From NCBI RefSeq assembly GCF_900240845.1, contig NZ_OERU01000001.1, positions 1,104,337-1,168,336 of the forward strand: a stretch of DNA of 64,000 nucleotides, given 5' to 3'. Numbering within the stretch: position 1 is the stretch's first letter; every line of letters begins with the position of its first letter. Both the position numbers and the translations under genes were made by a program. Shown here piece by piece: positions 61,702-64,000 of the stretch. A model generated the notes under the pieces. It made no database searches, was not told the DNA's origin, and was given only the letters and a program-made list of their open reading frames with translations. The DNA is from Peptostreptococcus faecalis (GTDB lineage Bacteria; Bacillota; Clostridia; Peptostreptococcales; Peptostreptococcaceae).

Positions 61702-64000
61702 ATGAAAAGAATATTTTATTTATCTGTATTACTTTTTTCTATGGTATTTTATTTTGGGAATGATAACATCTATGCAAATTCTACTTCCGATAGTACACCT
61801 ATCTTAAAGTCTGATAATCTTAACAAAATTGAAGTTTCTAATTTTGAAGATTTAAAGGATGCTATAGAAAGCGAGTCCTATGATGAGATAGTTATAATGA
61901 ACGATATAGAGATTACTGAACCAATAGAAATAACTGAATCGGTCATAATATCTGGAGGAAAAGAAAATAAAGTTGTTCTCACTGGAAAGCTAGAAAATGG
62001 TGAAACTATGTTTACTGTAGAAGGTAGTACACTTAACACAGCAACGTTTAATAATATTGTTTTAGATGGAAACAACATTAATGGAGCAGTTCGAATACCA
62101 AATGGTCAAAATTTGAGTATAAAAAATTCTTCAGTAGTAAATTCAAGAGGTGGATACTATGGTGCAATTGAAATAGATGGAGAATGTGAATTAAATATAG
62201 TTGACTCTGAATTTAAAAATAATTTAGCAAGTAACTTTTACGGAGGTGCAGTATACTTTAATAACTTCACTGGAAATGTCAATATATTTAAGACAGCATT
62301 TAAAGAAAATTCAGCTAAATACGGTGGTGCTCTTGCATTTACAAATTCCAGTAACAAAGTAAATTTAAAAATGAATGAAGTTACATTTGAAAAAAATACT
62401 GCACTAGGATCTTCTGGATCAATGGGTGGAGCATTATATATTGATAAAAGCCCTCTGAATATTGTTTTAAATGATACCAATTTTATCGAAAACTCTGCCA
62501 AAGACTTTGCAAGTGGCGGTGCTATAATAATTAGATATAGCGACGAAGTAAAACTTGAATTAAACAATAATAAATTTATTAAAAACACTTCTCAATATGG
62601 TGGAGGAATATATATAGAGAGATCTTTTTATTCTAATATAAATATTAATAAAACTTTATTTGAAGAAAATGAAGCTTTTATTGATAAATGGCAAACAAGT
62701 ATGGGAAAAAGCTCATTTGGTGGTGCTTTTTCTATAATGGTAGCTAAAAATTCTAATGTATTGATTAAAGACTCTTCATTTATAAGAAATAAAGCATATA
62801 CTTCATATACTGCTGAAAACGGAGAATTCAAAAACGATGGTCACGGAGGAGCTATTGATACTGTTGTGGATACAGAGATAATAAATTCTATTTTTGATGG
62901 CAACTATGCTGGAACTAATGGTGGAGCTATTGCTGTATTTAAAAGAGATAAAAGTATGGATATAATTAGTGATGAATATGCAGACGGATACTACAATCCA
63001 TTAAAGATTACTGATACATCATTTTCTAATAACGTGGCTGGCAATGGATTTTATGTTTTAGATGAAAAAGAATATCCGCTTACATACGGCATTTACACTA
63101 AAAACATATTAAATACTAAATCTCTATCAAATCCTGCACAATTAGGTAAAAATATTGCATATAACAATTATGATATTTCTTTTTTAAGCAATAAGGAACT
63201 GATAGCTGTAACATTTGAACCAGAAGGCGGAAAATTCACAGATAACAGCACAAATAAAAAAGTAGTTGAAATATCAAAGGGTGAAAAAGTAGCGGAAGAA
63301 AAGATATCTAGAGAAGGATATACATTTGAAGGTTGGTATCTAGATAAAAATGGCAAGGATAAATTCGACTTCAATACAGCAATAAACTCTAACACAACTC
63401 TATACGCAAAATGGAAAAAGAATGACGTTCCAGTTACACCTCCAGGTGGTGGAGGCGGAGGAGGAACAATCAACCCTCCAACTAAAAGAGCAACTGCAGT
63501 ACTTGCAAGCGGCAAGAAGTATACTGACGTATTGACAGCTACAGTGCTTGCAAGCGAAAGAGATTGTCCAATACTTCTAACAGATACAAACGACATTACT
63601 ACAGAAACTTTTAACGAACTAAAAAGACGTGGAATAGGTGATGTAATTATATCAGGAGGACCAGATTCTGTATCTCAAAAAGTTGTAGATCAGCTAAAAG
63701 ATTTCAACGTGATAAGATACGCTGGATCAGATAGATATGGAACTGCAAGAGAAATAGGTAAAGAGGTAAGAGCACTTACTGGAAAGACTGATGGAGCAAT
63801 GCTAGTTGATGGAACTAACTTCCCTGACGTAATTACAATATCAGCTCTTGCGACTCAAAAGAGAGTCCCTATATTAATCACAAATCCTAACAAGCTTACA
63901 ACTACAACTGAAAATGTAATAAAAGACTGGAAGCTAAGCAATATAGTAATCGGTGGTAGCACAGATTCAGTTGCAAAGAATATACAAGATAGATTAAATA
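61702..64000 (+). CDS. Large wall-anchored surface protein: beta-helix, InlB-type repeat and CWB2 modules (3' end outside window)
   Basis: The frame opens at ATG 61702-61704 after CGGAGG and runs to the edge (over 760 residues). A signal peptide (RIFYLSVLLFSMVFYFG, cleavage near YANS) is followed by about 450 residues of right-handed beta-helix. That region has recurring patterns such as NNLASNFYGGAVYF, NSAKYGGALAFTNSS and NTSQYGGGIYIERS, similar to Chlamydia Pmp-type (GGA[IL]) repeats. Next is an InlB B-repeat/Flg_new module (VTFEPEGGKFTDNSTNKKV, REGYTFEGWYLDKNGK, TLYAKW). A Pro/Gly hinge with seven consecutive glycines leads to CWB2 modules (VIRYAGSDRYGTAREI). It is probably an adhesin held on the wall polymer. 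Confidence 0.93.
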   Translation, partial: MKRIFYLSVLLFSMVFYFGNDNIYANSTSDSTPILKSDNLNKIEVSNFEDLKDAIESESYDEIVIMNDIEITEPIEITESVIISGGKENKVVLTGKLENGETMFTVEGSTLNTATFNNIVLDGNNINGAVRIPNGQNLSIKNSSVVNSRGGYYGAIEIDGECELNIVDSEFKNNLASNFYGGAVYFNNFTGNVNIFKTAFKENSAKYGGALAFTNSSNKVNLKMNEVTFEKNTALGSSGSMGGALYIDKSPLNIVLNDTNFIENSAKDFASGGAIIIRYSDEVKLELNNNKFIKNTSQYGGGIYIERSFYSNININKTLFEENEAFIDKWQTSMGKSSFGGAFSIMVAKNSNVLIKDSSFIRNKAYTSYTAENGEFKNDGHGGAIDTVVDTEIINSIFDGNYAGTNGGAIAVFKRDKSMDIISDEYADGYYNPLKITDTSFSNNVAGNGFYVLDEKEYPLTYGIYTKNILNTKSLSNPAQLGKNIAYNNYDISFLSNKELIAVTFEPEGGKFTDNSTNKKVVEISKGEKVAEEKISREGYTFEGWYLDKNGKDKFDFNTAINSNTTLYAKWKKNDVPVTPPGGGGGGGTINPPTKRATAVLASGKKYTDVLTATVLASERDCPILLTDTNDITTETFNELKRRGIGDVIISGGPDSVSQKVVDQLKDFNVIRYAGSDRYGTAREIGKEVRALTGKTDGAMLVDGTNFPDVITISALATQKRVPILITNPNKLTTTTENVIKDWKLSNIVIGGSTDSVAKNIQDRLN

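Noticed and set aside
61878..63596. Several minus-strand open frames of 66-142 codons opposite the large surface protein
   Set aside because: They are hydrophobic, low-complexity mirror frames of the repetitive beta-helix and CWB2 coding sequence, have no ribosome sites, and lie opposite a clear plus-strand gene with a signal peptide and known domains.

Overview
The window looks like chromosomal DNA from a low-GC, anaerobic, Gram-positive member of the Clostridia. Several features point this way: T-box leaders on pheS and thrS, a TPP riboswitch, an L20 leader, a SCIFF ranthipeptide precursor, CWB2-type wall-anchored proteins, an LTA-synthase-like enzyme, and a rubrerythrin/PerR/superoxide-reductase operon. 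A Peptostreptococcaceae-like genus is a reasonable guess, but it is not proven by the sequence. Nearly all genes lie on the minus strand. The only clear plus-strand genes are the YtxH/DUF948-like pair, an ECF S-component, a DEAD-box helicase, a small ORF and a large surface protein cut by the right edge. I saw no rRNA, tRNA, CRISPR array, transposase or prophage gene.

Positions 1-25,000 are mostly housekeeping, read right to left. This part has thrS (T-box), map, infC-rpmI-rplT (own promoter and L20 leader), a 3D-domain wall protein, ruvC-ruvA-ruvB-queA-tgt-yajC, the SCIFF peptide gene scfA without an adjacent maturase, a CWB2 protein next to an LTA-synthase-like sulfatase, ktrB-ktrA-type potassium uptake, a TrmH/SpoU methyltransferase, pheS-pheT (T-box), zapA and a U32 peptidase cut by the left edge.

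Positions 25,000-43,600 hold metabolism and stress genes. A GT4 glycosyltransferase and a GME-fold-like protein are followed by a three-gene citrate-branch operon (homocitrate/Re-citrate-synthase-like, aconitase, isocitrate dehydrogenase) that could make 2-oxoglutarate. Then come a helicase, the rubrerythrin-PerR-SOR operon with a perfect 10-1-10 palindrome at its promoter, a universal stress protein, BrnQ, a membrane-anchored C39-like peptidase, and thiD-thiM/thiE(fused)-thiC under a TPP riboswitch, preceded by an AEC transporter.

Positions 43,600-64,000 are more accessory. They include a lone sigma-70-family factor, a CadC/CadA-type metal-efflux pair with a recognisable operator, an ABC exporter, an HPr-kinase/PEPCK-fold protein with a small membrane partner, TatD and NiaR-type proteins, MscL, a MoxR-VWA pair with an unusual Walker A, and several small or regulatory genes. 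The most unusual gene is an XRE-type repressor fused to what looks like a complete two-iron superoxide reductase (60440-61039). The window ends in a beta-helix surface protein that carries an InlB-type repeat and CWB2 modules.

Where the ribosome binding site contradicts the longest ORF, I moved the start. This applies to infC (ATT start), thrS, thiD, aconitase, the citrate-synthase-like gene, cadC, tatD, the YtxH gene, the ECF S-component and several small genes.
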